DNA of 6,025 nt, taken from positions 1 through 6,025 of the forward strand of contig DAOVJZ010000099.1 in NCBI GenBank assembly GCA_030632035.1, in the 5' to 3' direction. The first letter of the stretch is position 1; every line of letters starts with the position of its first letter. Shown here piece after piece: positions 1 to 5,236 of this stretch. The notes under the pieces are model-generated. The model saw only the letters and a program-made list of their open reading frames with translations, had not been told where the DNA came from and searched no databases. Made by a program: the position numbers and the translations under genes. The DNA comes from Granulosicoccaceae bacterium. Its GTDB lineage: Bacteria > Pseudomonadota > Gammaproteobacteria > DAOVJZ01.

Positions 1-641
1 AAACCGCCTGAATTCAGGAGCACTAATTTTTTATCATCACCTAAATGATCATAATTACATCTTATTTTATTTTTACGTATTATGTTTGCTTCAAATTCAC
101 CTAAATCATCATCTTTATCATGAAATGTTATTATTGGATCAGAATCATCAAATACTAATTTTTCACCATTTATTTTTTGAAAATCAACTATCTCGGTTGC
201 AAAAAAACCACTGTCTTTTATAAGAATAGTGAAATCATCATCAATAATAGAAACGTTCCACCCCTTTACTTCATCCTGCTTACTCTGCGCATGTTGTAGT
301 AATTTATTATGATTCACCTCTGGTGTAACAAATACCCACTCTTTTATTTTTGTTTCACCTAATCGAAACTTTATCTGTTTCTCATATTTTTTAAGTTTTT
401 TTAAATCATCCGTGATTTTATCTCTTTGCTTCTCATACAATTCACTCTTCGTATATTCTGTATCAGGACAATAACATTGAAATGCCAAGCCAGTTTTTTT
501 TGTATAACCCTCTATACCAAAATCACCAGGTGATGATTTCATTTCTTGATATCCGTCAGCCCCATATTTTTTCTTGAAAATTTGTTGGCACAAATCTTCC
601 CAAGTATCTCCGTTATATGGTCCATATTTAGTTTTGTACAT
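1..641 (-). CDS. Nuclease-like protein (degenerate Mrr/PD-(D/E)XK-type N-terminus), partial, C-terminus beyond window
   Basis: Reading the minus strand from the ATG at 641-639 gives 213 uninterrupted codons to the window edge, so the gene is incomplete at its 3' end. Residues 13-57 follow the layout of Mrr-like endonucleases: a helix (TWEDLCQQIFKKKYG), then GDFGIEGY (D40, E44), then a strand with FQCY (Q55-Y57). In the usual Q-x-K motif the last position is lysine; here it is tyrosine, so the catalytic site is either altered or displaced. Residues 61-95 are a charged, probably helical stretch rich in Lys and Glu, followed by a predicted alpha/beta part (WVFVTPEVN, 102-110). Residues 165-182 are Asp-rich. 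The start lies 4 nt after the stop of the upstream HExxH gene, with a weak GAAGAG Shine-Dalgarno inside that gene's end, so the two are probably co-translated. GC is only about 30%, well below the neighbours, suggesting separate acquisition. The exact family and function are not recognised; nuclease is inferred from motif layout only. Confidence 0.75.
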   Translation of the reverse strand, partial: MYKTKYGPYNGDTWEDLCQQIFKKKYGADGYQEMKSSPGDFGIEGYTKKTGLAFQCYCPDTEYTKSELYEKQRDKITDDLKKLKKYEKQIKFRLGETKIKEWVFVTPEVNHNKLLQHAQSKQDEVKGWNVSIIDDDFTILIKDSGFFATEIVDFQKINGEKLVFDDSDPIITFHDKDDDLGEFEANIIRKNKIRCNYDHLGDDKKLVLLNSGG

Positions 642-645
642 AAAG

Positions 646-1137
646 TTAACTCTTCATTTCCCCAATCCCAACTTCACAAAACTCCCCCAACCACTGATCA
701 GCCCACCAATTCGCATTGGCTTCTGTGTTTTTGTATTTGATTTGTTTTGAGTGGCTCAGGTAATGAAAACATTCGTGCGAGAGTGTGTGTACGGCACACT
801 CTTCCAGGTCGTCAAACTCAAATGCCTTTGCACCTGAATACCAGCCCTGTTTGTAGTTGCTGGAGGGGATGCGCGCCCAGTGCTGAAATTTAAACGGCGG
901 TGCCATTTCGACATTCACACTCGCGCGGATGCGGTAACCGGTTTTAAAGTTTTGTGAACCACGATGCTCGCGTACCGGATAGGTACAGCAACCGTGCAGG
1001 AGGTGGTTTTTGTTCAGCGCAAGGAGCTTTATCCATTCGAGGCTTTCGGTGTTGTAGTCTTCCAGCTTGTGACGGATGAAATCGAGCACATGTGACATGC
1101 CGACTTTGTCGATGACCTTGTATGGTGGTGTATGCAA
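646..1137 (-). CDS. Putative HExxH zinc metallopeptidase-like protein, 163 aa
   Basis: The protein carries HECFH at residues 121-125, the two zinc histidines and catalytic glutamate of zincins. This is followed by NTEANANWWAD at 137-147, where E139 could be the third zinc ligand in the gluzincin manner, 14 residues after H125. The preceding residues 108-120 (FDDLEECAVHTLS) form a likely helix leading into the motif, as in SprT- and ImmA/IrrE-like folds, but neither family is matched clearly. There is no signal peptide or membrane segment, so it should be cytoplasmic. The start is TTG at 1137-1135, supported by a GGGGAG ribosome site; the frame stays open upstream but offers no nearby better start, and ATG at codon 14 lacks such support. 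It is the first gene of a minus-strand pair, with the nuclease-like gene starting 4 nt after its stop. GC here is about 50-58%, unlike that partner. Alternative: a catalytically inert zinc-binding regulator. Confidence 0.72.
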   Translation of the reverse strand: MHTPPYKVIDKVGMSHVLDFIRHKLEDYNTESLEWIKLLALNKNHLLHGCCTYPVREHRGSQNFKTGYRIRASVNVEMAPPFKFQHWARIPSSNYKQGWYSGAKAFEFDDLEECAVHTLSHECFHYLSHSKQIKYKNTEANANWWADQWLGEFCEVGIGEMKS

Positions 1138-1141
1138 CGAA

Positions 1142-1147
1142 CTCCCC
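1142..1147 (-). promoter_or_regulatory. Ribosome binding site supporting a TTG start
   Basis: Read on the minus strand this is GGGGAG (within AGGGGAG), 4 nt before the TTG at 1137. It is the only strong Shine-Dalgarno near the beginning of the HExxH gene and is the reason for choosing the TTG over the internal ATG at 1098-1096. The spacer is slightly short. Confidence 0.5.
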
Positions 1148-1162
1148 TGTTCCCTTATTCTT

Positions 1163-1168
1163 TTTATA
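1163..1168 (-). promoter_or_regulatory. Candidate -10 element for the HExxH/nuclease-like pair
   Basis: The minus strand reads TATAAA within ACTATAAAAAG, about 20 nt upstream of the ribosome binding site. No convincing -35 hexamer lies 16-18 nt further upstream. The same 11-mer occurs upstream of cmoA (about 6006-6016), which may be chance in AT-rich DNA. Weak call. Confidence 0.22.
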
Positions 1169-1257
1169 GTTAATGCATCTGTGCTCGATCCTATACCAGA
1201 AGATGGGATATGAACACTTTTGGGATTATTCTTTTTAAATCGGGCGGTTAGGTTTAT

Positions 1258-1321
1258 GAGATTTCTCCGCTCACGTTGTTCGGTCGAAATGACAGGGGGC
1301 TGGTTGGATCGGAATGACGGG
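1258..1321. repeat. REP-like fragments with two TCGRAATGACRGG motifs
   Basis: A palindromic GAGATTTCTC (1258-1267) is followed by GGTCGAAATGACAGG (1282-1296) and then by a related TCGGAATGACGGG (1309-1321). Combinations of this kind are common in intergenic REP-type repeats of many bacterial genomes. Calling it REP-like rests on that resemblance and on two near-identical motifs here; genome-wide copy number cannot be judged from this window. Confidence 0.35.
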
Positions 1322-1360
1322 TATTTATTGGTTTAGGTTTTTGGGTTTCAGTCCCGTTCT

Positions 1361-1490
1361 GCGCAGTCCTCGGTCGTTGTGAAAATCCAGAAATAATGAA
1401 CCACCCTGTTCGAGCCGGTGTGAGCCGAAGGCTCGCGCGCGAGTTGTGGTTCATCTGGATTTTTGCGACGACCGAGGAGGCTTTCTGCGC
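1361..1490. repeat. Long imperfect inverted repeat (MITE-like palindrome)
   Basis: The left arm (1361-1404) and the reverse complement of the right arm (1446-1490) share GCGCAG, TCCTCGGTCGT, AAAATCCAG and ATGAACCAC in the same order. Between these blocks are three substitutions, one 6-nt and one 5-nt insertion; about 36 of 39 aligned positions agree. The 41-nt centre holds further symmetry: GAGCC-GAA-GGCTC (1422-1434) and the perfect 12-bp palindrome CTCGCGCGCGAG (1432-1443). Such a structure could fold as one long cruciform or RNA hairpin. Size and lack of coding capacity fit a non-autonomous miniature element, but no target-site duplication was identified. Confidence 0.65.
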
Positions 1491-1535
1491 CGTCGGGCAC
1501 CCTTCTCTTTTGAATACTCTTGTGCCCTATGGGTA

Positions 1536-1559
1536 TTTCTCTTGGGTGCGCAAGAGAAA
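1536..1559. repeat. Perfect 9-bp hairpin
   Basis: TTTCTCTTG (1536-1544) is exactly complementary to CAAGAGAAA (1551-1559) around a 6-nt loop. An outer pair, AATACT (1513-1518) and AGTATT (1560-1565), could extend it as a second stem. It lies in the hairpin-dense intergenic stretch; no T-tract follows, so it is not a good terminator. Confidence 0.5.
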
Positions 1560-1570
1560 AGTATTTGGGC

Positions 1571-1590
1571 TGTCGGGATTGGTCCCGACA
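1571..1590. repeat. Perfect 8-bp hairpin with TTGG loop
   Basis: TGTCGGGA (1571-1578) pairs exactly with TCCCGACA (1583-1590) across the 4-nt loop TTGG. The GC-rich stem should be stable. It is 11 nt downstream of the preceding hairpin and has no following T-run. Confidence 0.5.
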
Positions 1591-1603
1591 TAAAACTCAA
1601 AGC

Positions 1604-1618
1604 GCCGACGGAGTCGGC
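1604..1618. repeat. Perfect 6-bp hairpin with GGA loop
   Basis: GCCGAC (1604-1609) pairs exactly with GTCGGC (1613-1618) around a 3-nt loop. It follows the 1571-1590 hairpin by 13 nt. Confidence 0.42.
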
Positions 1619-1640
1619 AATCTTTTAAATACCCCTCAAC

Positions 1641-1696
1641 ACTGTAGAACCCCTTTGGGTTTCATTCAGTGCTACTTCACTTTGCTCGGGTCGCCT
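1641..1696 (+). repeat. 56-nt direct repeat, copy A
   Basis: It matches copy B (1795-1850) at 49 of 56 positions without gaps. The conserved front half, ACTGTAGAACCCCTT followed by GGGTTTCATTCAG, contains a small hairpin AACCC-GGGTT whose loop carries one of the differences. The conserved CTTTGCTC lies near the end. The unit is followed directly by the CCCTCTCCC hairpin, which copy B lacks. Confidence 0.7.
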
Positions 1697-1698
1697 AA

Positions 1699-1721
1699 CC
1701 CTCTCCCGCAAGGGGAGAGGG
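1699..1721. repeat. Perfect 9-bp hairpin of the CCCTCTCCC-GCAAG-GGGAGAGGG type
   Basis: CCCTCTCCC (1699-1707) pairs exactly with GGGAGAGGG (1713-1721) around GCAAG. Hairpins with this sequence are a frequent intergenic motif in proteobacterial genomes. It sits between the two direct-repeat copies and is followed by an A-rich, not T-rich, stretch, so it is unlikely to terminate plus-strand transcripts. Confidence 0.55.
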
Positions 1722-1734
1722 GATAAGAAATGCC

Positions 1735-1747
1735 GTCACGCAGTGAC
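1735..1747. repeat. Short perfect hairpin GTCAC-GCA-GTGAC
   Basis: A 5-bp perfect stem (1735-1739 with 1743-1747) around a 3-nt loop. Alone it would be unremarkable; it is listed because it continues the series of hairpins across this region. Confidence 0.35.
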
Positions 1748-1794
1748 AACAAAAACCTCTAATTAAAGGCGGTTTTGTAACATTTACTCCTTAT

Positions 1795-1850
1795 ACTGTA
1801 GAACCCCTTCGGGTTTCATTCAGCACTTCTTCGCTTTGCTCAGGTCGTCT
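1795..1850 (+). repeat. 56-nt direct repeat, copy B
   Basis: This is the second copy of the unit at 1641-1696, differing at seven positions (unit positions 16, 30, 31, 34, 39, 48 and 54). The AACCC-GGGTT hairpin is preserved, the change falling in its loop. It ends about 43 nt before the start codon of the small membrane gene, so it is part of that gene's upstream region and may lie in its leader. Confidence 0.7.
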
Positions 1851-1893
1851 GTTTCATTGTAAAATGTAAACTCAGTCTAATGGAGATCAAATC

Positions 1894-2094
1894 ATGGATA
1901 AATATAAAATTGATGGTGCAATGCGTTTTTTCCTGTTTTTCGTTTCAATAATAATGGCAGTGGGTATCTGGCTCACCGGTTATGAAACCGTGCACTGGGT
2001 ACTTTATATTCCGCTGGTCTTTTTCCTGATTGCGATCGTGACTGGCATCTGTCCCGGTATCATTGTTTCAAAACTCTTGTTTGGTAAGAAATAG
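1894..2094 (+). CDS. Small inner-membrane protein, DUF2892/YgaP-like, 66 aa
   Basis: The protein has two hydrophobic helices, about residues 10-28 and 34-52, with a TGICP motif at 50-54 and a short basic C-terminus (FGKK). This two-helix layout with a Gly-x-Cys-Pro near the end of the second helix is typical of DUF2892 proteins, the stand-alone version of the membrane part of YgaP. Many of them accompany rhodanese or sulfur and redox genes; here no such neighbour is present. The molecular function of the stand-alone form is not established. The ATG is preceded by GGAG (1882-1885) with an 8-nt spacer, a good ribosome site. A strong hairpin at 2116-2141 follows the stop, so it is probably a single-gene transcript. 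The repeat copy B lies just upstream, and no clear -35/-10 pair was found. Confidence 0.8.
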   Translation: MDKYKIDGAMRFFLFFVSIIMAVGIWLTGYETVHWVLYIPLVFFLIAIVTGICPGIIVSKLLFGKK

Positions 2095-2115
2095 AAATTT
2101 CCTTTTAAATAATAA

Positions 2116-2141
2116 AAGCCCCCTTTTTTCAAAGGGGGCTT
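2116..2141. terminator. Strong 11-bp hairpin, probable terminator of uncertain polarity
   Basis: AAGCCCCCTTT (2116-2126) pairs exactly with AAAGGGGGCTT (2131-2141) around TTTC. Its position 22 nt after the small membrane gene suggests it ends that transcript. However the plus strand continues ATCAACC without a T-run, whereas the minus strand continues TTATTATTT and would have a GAAA loop. It therefore looks better as a minus-strand terminator, although no minus-strand gene ends here. Confidence 0.55.
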
Positions 2142-2190
2142 ATCAACCAGTGACAACCAATACCCCACCTACCCTCTAAAACATGTGGCA

Positions 2191-2260
2191 TATTTAAAGA
2201 GATCGCTGATTTATCCGATAGGTATATAAAGGTGTGTTGTAAAACGGGCATCTCTAAATA
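2191..2260. repeat. Imperfect inverted repeat upstream of the kinase gene
   Basis: TATTTAAAGAGAT (2191-2203) and ATCTCTAAATA (2250-2260) are complementary apart from a small bulge, and enclose 46 nt. The right arm ends 55 nt before the kinase start codon. It could be an operator or a leader RNA stem, or chance in AT-rich DNA. The rest of 2142-2315 holds no gene. A TATAGT at 2298-2303 is too close to the start codon and lacks a -35 partner to be called a promoter with confidence. Confidence 0.3.
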
Positions 2261-2315
2261 TTTAACAAATTCAATAATTTATTGTTATCAATCTGGATAT
2301 AGTACAGGGTAAAAA

Positions 2316-4250
2316 ATGCTTCACTTTGATTTTATTAATGAGAATACGGCGATTGAGACAGCCATAAAGGGCAATTATGAACCGTCCCTGGTCTTTCTCT
2401 CTATCCTGATTGCCGCATTGGCGTCTTATGTGGCCTTTGCTGTTTCAGAAAAAATCAAAGACGATCAGCTGTCACCTAAACAATATGCGTGGTGGGCAAC
2501 CGGTGCGCTGGTACAGGGTACCGGGATCTGGGCCATGCATTTTATTGCCATGCTTGCCTACACTCTGCCATTTACTGTTGATTATGAACTCTGGATGACC
2601 ATCGTTTCTGTGGTTCCCGCCGTACTGGCCAGTGCCATTGTGTTGCGCACACATAATGAAACAGAAATGTCGCCTGTTAATTTTTTATTCAGGTCCGTAT
2701 TTATGGGCTGTGGCATTGGTTTAATGCATTACACCGGTATGGCTGCTATGCACATGGAAAATGCGACCATGGCCTATGACATAAACCTGTTTGTTATGTC
2801 TATTGTAGTTGCTGTGGTGCTGGCTGGCATCGCGCTCAGATTAAAACTGTGGGCCGAACATAAACGCACCCGCGTTGGCGTTCCTGAAATCCCCCTGCTT
2901 ATTTCCGCTGTCATAATGGGAATCGCCATCGCGGCTATGCATTATACCGCTATGGCAGCGACTTACTTTTTCCCGAATGGAAGCATAAACCATATTAAGA
3001 TTGCCATTCCTCCTTATGGGCTTACCTGGATTATCGGTATTGTTAGCATATCCATTATTGTCGTGATGATTATTGCTGTTTATGTCAGTCAACGACTGGA
3101 GCTGGTTAACTTGCTGGAAAAGAGTGAATCACGGACACGTGCAATCGTTAACAATACGGCTGAAGCCATTATTTCAATTAATGATCAGGGATTGATTGAA
3201 ACATTTAACCCCTCTGCTGAAGGCATGTTTGGCTATACCGTAAAGGAAATAAAAGGCAAAAATATATCATTGTTATTACCTGAAGAGGGTCGCGAACAAC
3301 ATGAAGTCTATACAAGAAATTCGGCTATGTATGAATCAAAGATTTCCAGGATGGACAGGGAACTGGAAGGCCGAAGAAAAAAAGGCGACTTGTTCCCTAT
3401 CGAGGTGAACGTGGCCCCTATGCTGGTCGGCGATAAAAAAGGCTTTGTTGGTGTTATACGTGATATTACCGAACGCAAAAAAGCAGAAATGGTTATTTTA
3501 AAAGCCAAGGAAGAGGCAGAAAATGCCAGTCGAGCCAAGTCCGAGTTTTTGTCCAACATGAGCCATGAGCTTCGTACTCCGCTAAATTCTATTCTTGGCT
3601 TTGGTGATTTGCTTAAAATGGAAGATGATAACCCTCTTAATGAGGAACAAAGTTCCTATCTGACTGAAATATTAAAATCCGGAAAACATCTGTTGGCACT
3701 GATTAATGAAGTTCTGGATCTTACCCAGATTGAATCCGGTAAAATGAAACTGGAAATGGAACCAGTATCCATCTCCCTGATAGGAACTGAATGTATCTCT
3801 CATATTCGGGGGATGGCACACAATAATGATATTACGTTAATTAATGATATTGAAGAGGAATATGGATACAACATCAATGCCGATTATTTTCGTTTAAAAC
3901 AAATTCTGATCAATCTTTTATCCAATGCCGTTAAATACAATAAAAAAGGCGGTTCTATTAAATTAGGTTGCACTCCCGTGGAAAATAATCGTTTACGTAT
4001 TCATATTACCGATACTGGTCGTGGCATGACCGAAACACAACAAGAACGACTGTTTCAGGACTTCGAACGCATCAGTGAAGGATATGATACGGTTGAAGGA
4101 ATTGGTCTTGGCTTATCAATCTGTAAAAAACTGACAGAAATAATGGGAGGCTCAATTGGTGTTGAAAGTGCCGCCGGTGAAGGCAGTACATTCTGGGTTG
4201 AGTTTCCTACCAGCATTAAAAGTTTAGGTACTATCTATCACTCACATTAA
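2316..4250 (+). CDS. Membrane sensor histidine kinase with MHYT, PAS, HisKA and HATPase_c domains, 644 aa
   Basis: Seven predicted membrane helices span about residues 23-257 and carry the three MHYT-type motifs: MHF (74-76), MHYTGM (137-142) and MHYTAM (208-213). MHYT domains (PF03707) have been proposed to bind copper and to sense oxygen, CO or NO. A PAS domain with PAC tail follows at about 272-388 (FNPSAEGMFGY, then GVIRDITERKKAE). The kinase core has HisKA at 407-472 with phospho-acceptor H417 in MSHELRTP, and HATPase_c at about 520-630 with N533/N537 of the N-box, DTGRG at 566-570 and GIGLGL at 595-600. All catalytic motifs are intact. It lacks a receiver domain and no response regulator is adjacent, so its partner must be elsewhere. 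The start is supported by CAGGG six nt upstream and by the MLHF N-terminus, usual for the family. The ligand is unknown. Confidence 0.95.
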   Translation: MLHFDFINENTAIETAIKGNYEPSLVFLSILIAALASYVAFAVSEKIKDDQLSPKQYAWWATGALVQGTGIWAMHFIAMLAYTLPFTVDYELWMTIVSVVPAVLASAIVLRTHNETEMSPVNFLFRSVFMGCGIGLMHYTGMAAMHMENATMAYDINLFVMSIVVAVVLAGIALRLKLWAEHKRTRVGVPEIPLLISAVIMGIAIAAMHYTAMAATYFFPNGSINHIKIAIPPYGLTWIIGIVSISIIVVMIIAVYVSQRLELVNLLEKSESRTRAIVNNTAEAIISINDQGLIETFNPSAEGMFGYTVKEIKGKNISLLLPEEGREQHEVYTRNSAMYESKISRMDRELEGRRKKGDLFPIEVNVAPMLVGDKKGFVGVIRDITERKKAEMVILKAKEEAENASRAKSEFLSNMSHELRTPLNSILGFGDLLKMEDDNPLNEEQSSYLTEILKSGKHLLALINEVLDLTQIESGKMKLEMEPVSISLIGTECISHIRGMAHNNDITLINDIEEEYGYNINADYFRLKQILINLLSNAVKYNKKGGSIKLGCTPVENNRLRIHITDTGRGMTETQQERLFQDFERISEGYDTVEGIGLGLSICKKLTEIMGGSIGVESAAGEGSTFWVEFPTSIKSLGTIYHSH

Positions 4251-4261
4251 ATAGAATACTT

Positions 4262-5236
4262 TTATTTTTTAGCAATCACGACTGCTCGAACAGGTGCGGG
4301 ATAACCTTCAACCGTTTTACTGTTGTCGTCAGGATCAAGAAAATCTTTTAGTGACTGAAACACCATCCATTCCGTTGCGCGCTGTTCGTCTGTTGTTGTC
4401 AGTGTGACATCGACAATACGAATGTCGTTAAAGCCTTCCGCTTCCAGCCAATGTTCCAGTTTTTTACAGGAAGGAATGGCATGCACATTACGCATCATGG
4501 CATAACGGTCTTTCGGTTTTATCTCAGCATTTTCATCACCTTCAATCACCAGCGTTTCCAGCACCAGTTCTCCACCCTTTCGTAATAAACCCTGTAGTTT
4601 TCTTACGTGTTCGAGTGGTTCCTTGCGATGATAAAGAACACCTAAAGAAAAAACCGTATCAAATGCCTCTAGTCCGGATGGAACATCATCAATACCCAGT
4701 GGCAATACACAGGCGGGTTGCTCTCCGGTAAAATGCTGTAACACCTGATATTGCATTACAGAATACATGGACGGATCAATACCAATCACCTGTTTGGCAC
4801 CAGCGCCCAGCATACGCAATGCGTAATAACCATTGCCACAACCCACATCAAGTATGGTTCTGCCTTTCAGTGGCTGTATATAATCCTTAAAGCGGTTCCA
4901 TTTCCAGTCGGAATGCCATTCGGTTTCTATATTGATTCCGAACAAATCAAATGGCCCTTTGCGCCAGGGCATGAATTCCTTTAGTTGGGATATAAGTTCC
5001 TGTTGTTGTTCCGGCGAAAGATCGCCAGGGCTGCCAATACGCACTGCATTGCTATTAAGGTCCAGTGATGATGGTTTAATTTTAATCAGGGCATCGAGTA
5101 TTTTTTCCCAACGTGGTAAATCGCCATGTGGATTTTCCGTAAACACTTTTTCTATTTGCGCCGGTAATATTTCAGCCCACGATGCCAACCGGCTATCGGC
5201 CTGCATGGCGCTGACGAGTGATTCAATATTGATCAT
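4262..5236 (-). CDS. cmoB: tRNA U34 carboxymethyltransferase CmoB, 324 aa
   Basis: CmoB transfers the carboxymethyl group of carboxy-S-adenosylmethionine to 5-hydroxyuridine at the tRNA wobble position, giving 5-oxyacetyluridine (cmo5U), which widens codon reading. Length is close to the E. coli enzyme (323 aa). The conserved block MPWRKGPF (89-96) and the Rossmann motif LDVGCGNGYYALRM (129-142) are present. Residues corresponding by a constant +2 shift to known E. coli ligand contacts are conserved: K93, W107, K112, G132, Y202 and R317; E. coli M196 is replaced by L198. The ATG overlaps the cmoA stop as ATGA (5233-5236), so translation is coupled to cmoA. The gene is convergent with the kinase gene, with 11 nt between the stops and no strong hairpin there. 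Confidence 0.97.
   Translation of the reverse strand: MINIESLVSAMQADSRLASWAEILPAQIEKVFTENPHGDLPRWEKILDALIKIKPSSLDLNSNAVRIGSPGDLSPEQQQELISQLKEFMPWRKGPFDLFGINIETEWHSDWKWNRFKDYIQPLKGRTILDVGCGNGYYALRMLGAGAKQVIGIDPSMYSVMQYQVLQHFTGEQPACVLPLGIDDVPSGLEAFDTVFSLGVLYHRKEPLEHVRKLQGLLRKGGELVLETLVIEGDENAEIKPKDRYAMMRNVHAIPSCKKLEHWLEAEGFNDIRIVDVTLTTTDEQRATEWMVFQSLKDFLDPDDNSKTVEGYPAPVRAVVIAKK

Larger units (their letters stand above)
1138..1893. other. Repeat-rich intergenic region without a convincing gene
   Basis: This stretch of about 750 nt separates the minus-strand accessory pair from the plus-strand small membrane gene. Short open frames of 60-68 codons occur on both strands, but they run straight through inverted repeats and hairpins, lack plausible ribosome sites, and encode low-quality peptides whose sequence is dictated by the repeats. 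What it does hold is listed separately: REP-like fragments, a long inverted repeat, small perfect hairpins and a duplicated 56-nt unit. No transposase gene, tRNA or CRISPR array is visible. It looks like an accumulation site of small non-coding mobile repeats between divergent transcription units. Confidence 0.7.

Noticed and set aside
37..114. Direct repeat TCACCTAAAT with ATC-rich tails
   Set aside because: The similarity reflects two short Asp- and Gly-containing segments in the coding sequence (around residues 178-182 and 198-203) and low-complexity AT-rich codons, not a separate element.
546..740. Plus-strand open frame of 64 codons
   Set aside because: It lies antisense across the junction of the HExxH and nuclease-like genes, both of which have motif support on the minus strand.
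1254..1454. Minus-strand open frame of 66 codons
   Set aside because: It starts inside the right arm of the long inverted repeat and runs through REP-like sequence; the peptide has no recognisable fold and no supporting ribosome site.
1396..1726. Three overlapping plus-strand open frames of 60-68 codons
   Set aside because: They overlap each other in different frames, run through the long inverted repeat, the hairpins and direct-repeat copy A, and lack ribosome sites. Their peptide sequence is simply the translation of repeats.
1775..1798. Promoter TTGTAA / TATACT for the small membrane gene
   Set aside because: The spacer between the hexamers is only 12 nt, too short for a sigma-70 promoter, and TATACT overlaps the start of repeat copy B.
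1641..1850. CRISPR array
   Set aside because: There are only two diverged copies, separated by 98 nt that contain their own hairpins; there is no regular repeat-spacer pattern and no cas gene.
4218..4263. Rho-independent terminator of the kinase gene
   Set aside because: The stem is discontinuous, AT-only in large part and has large internal loops, so the following T-rich stretch alone does not justify the call.
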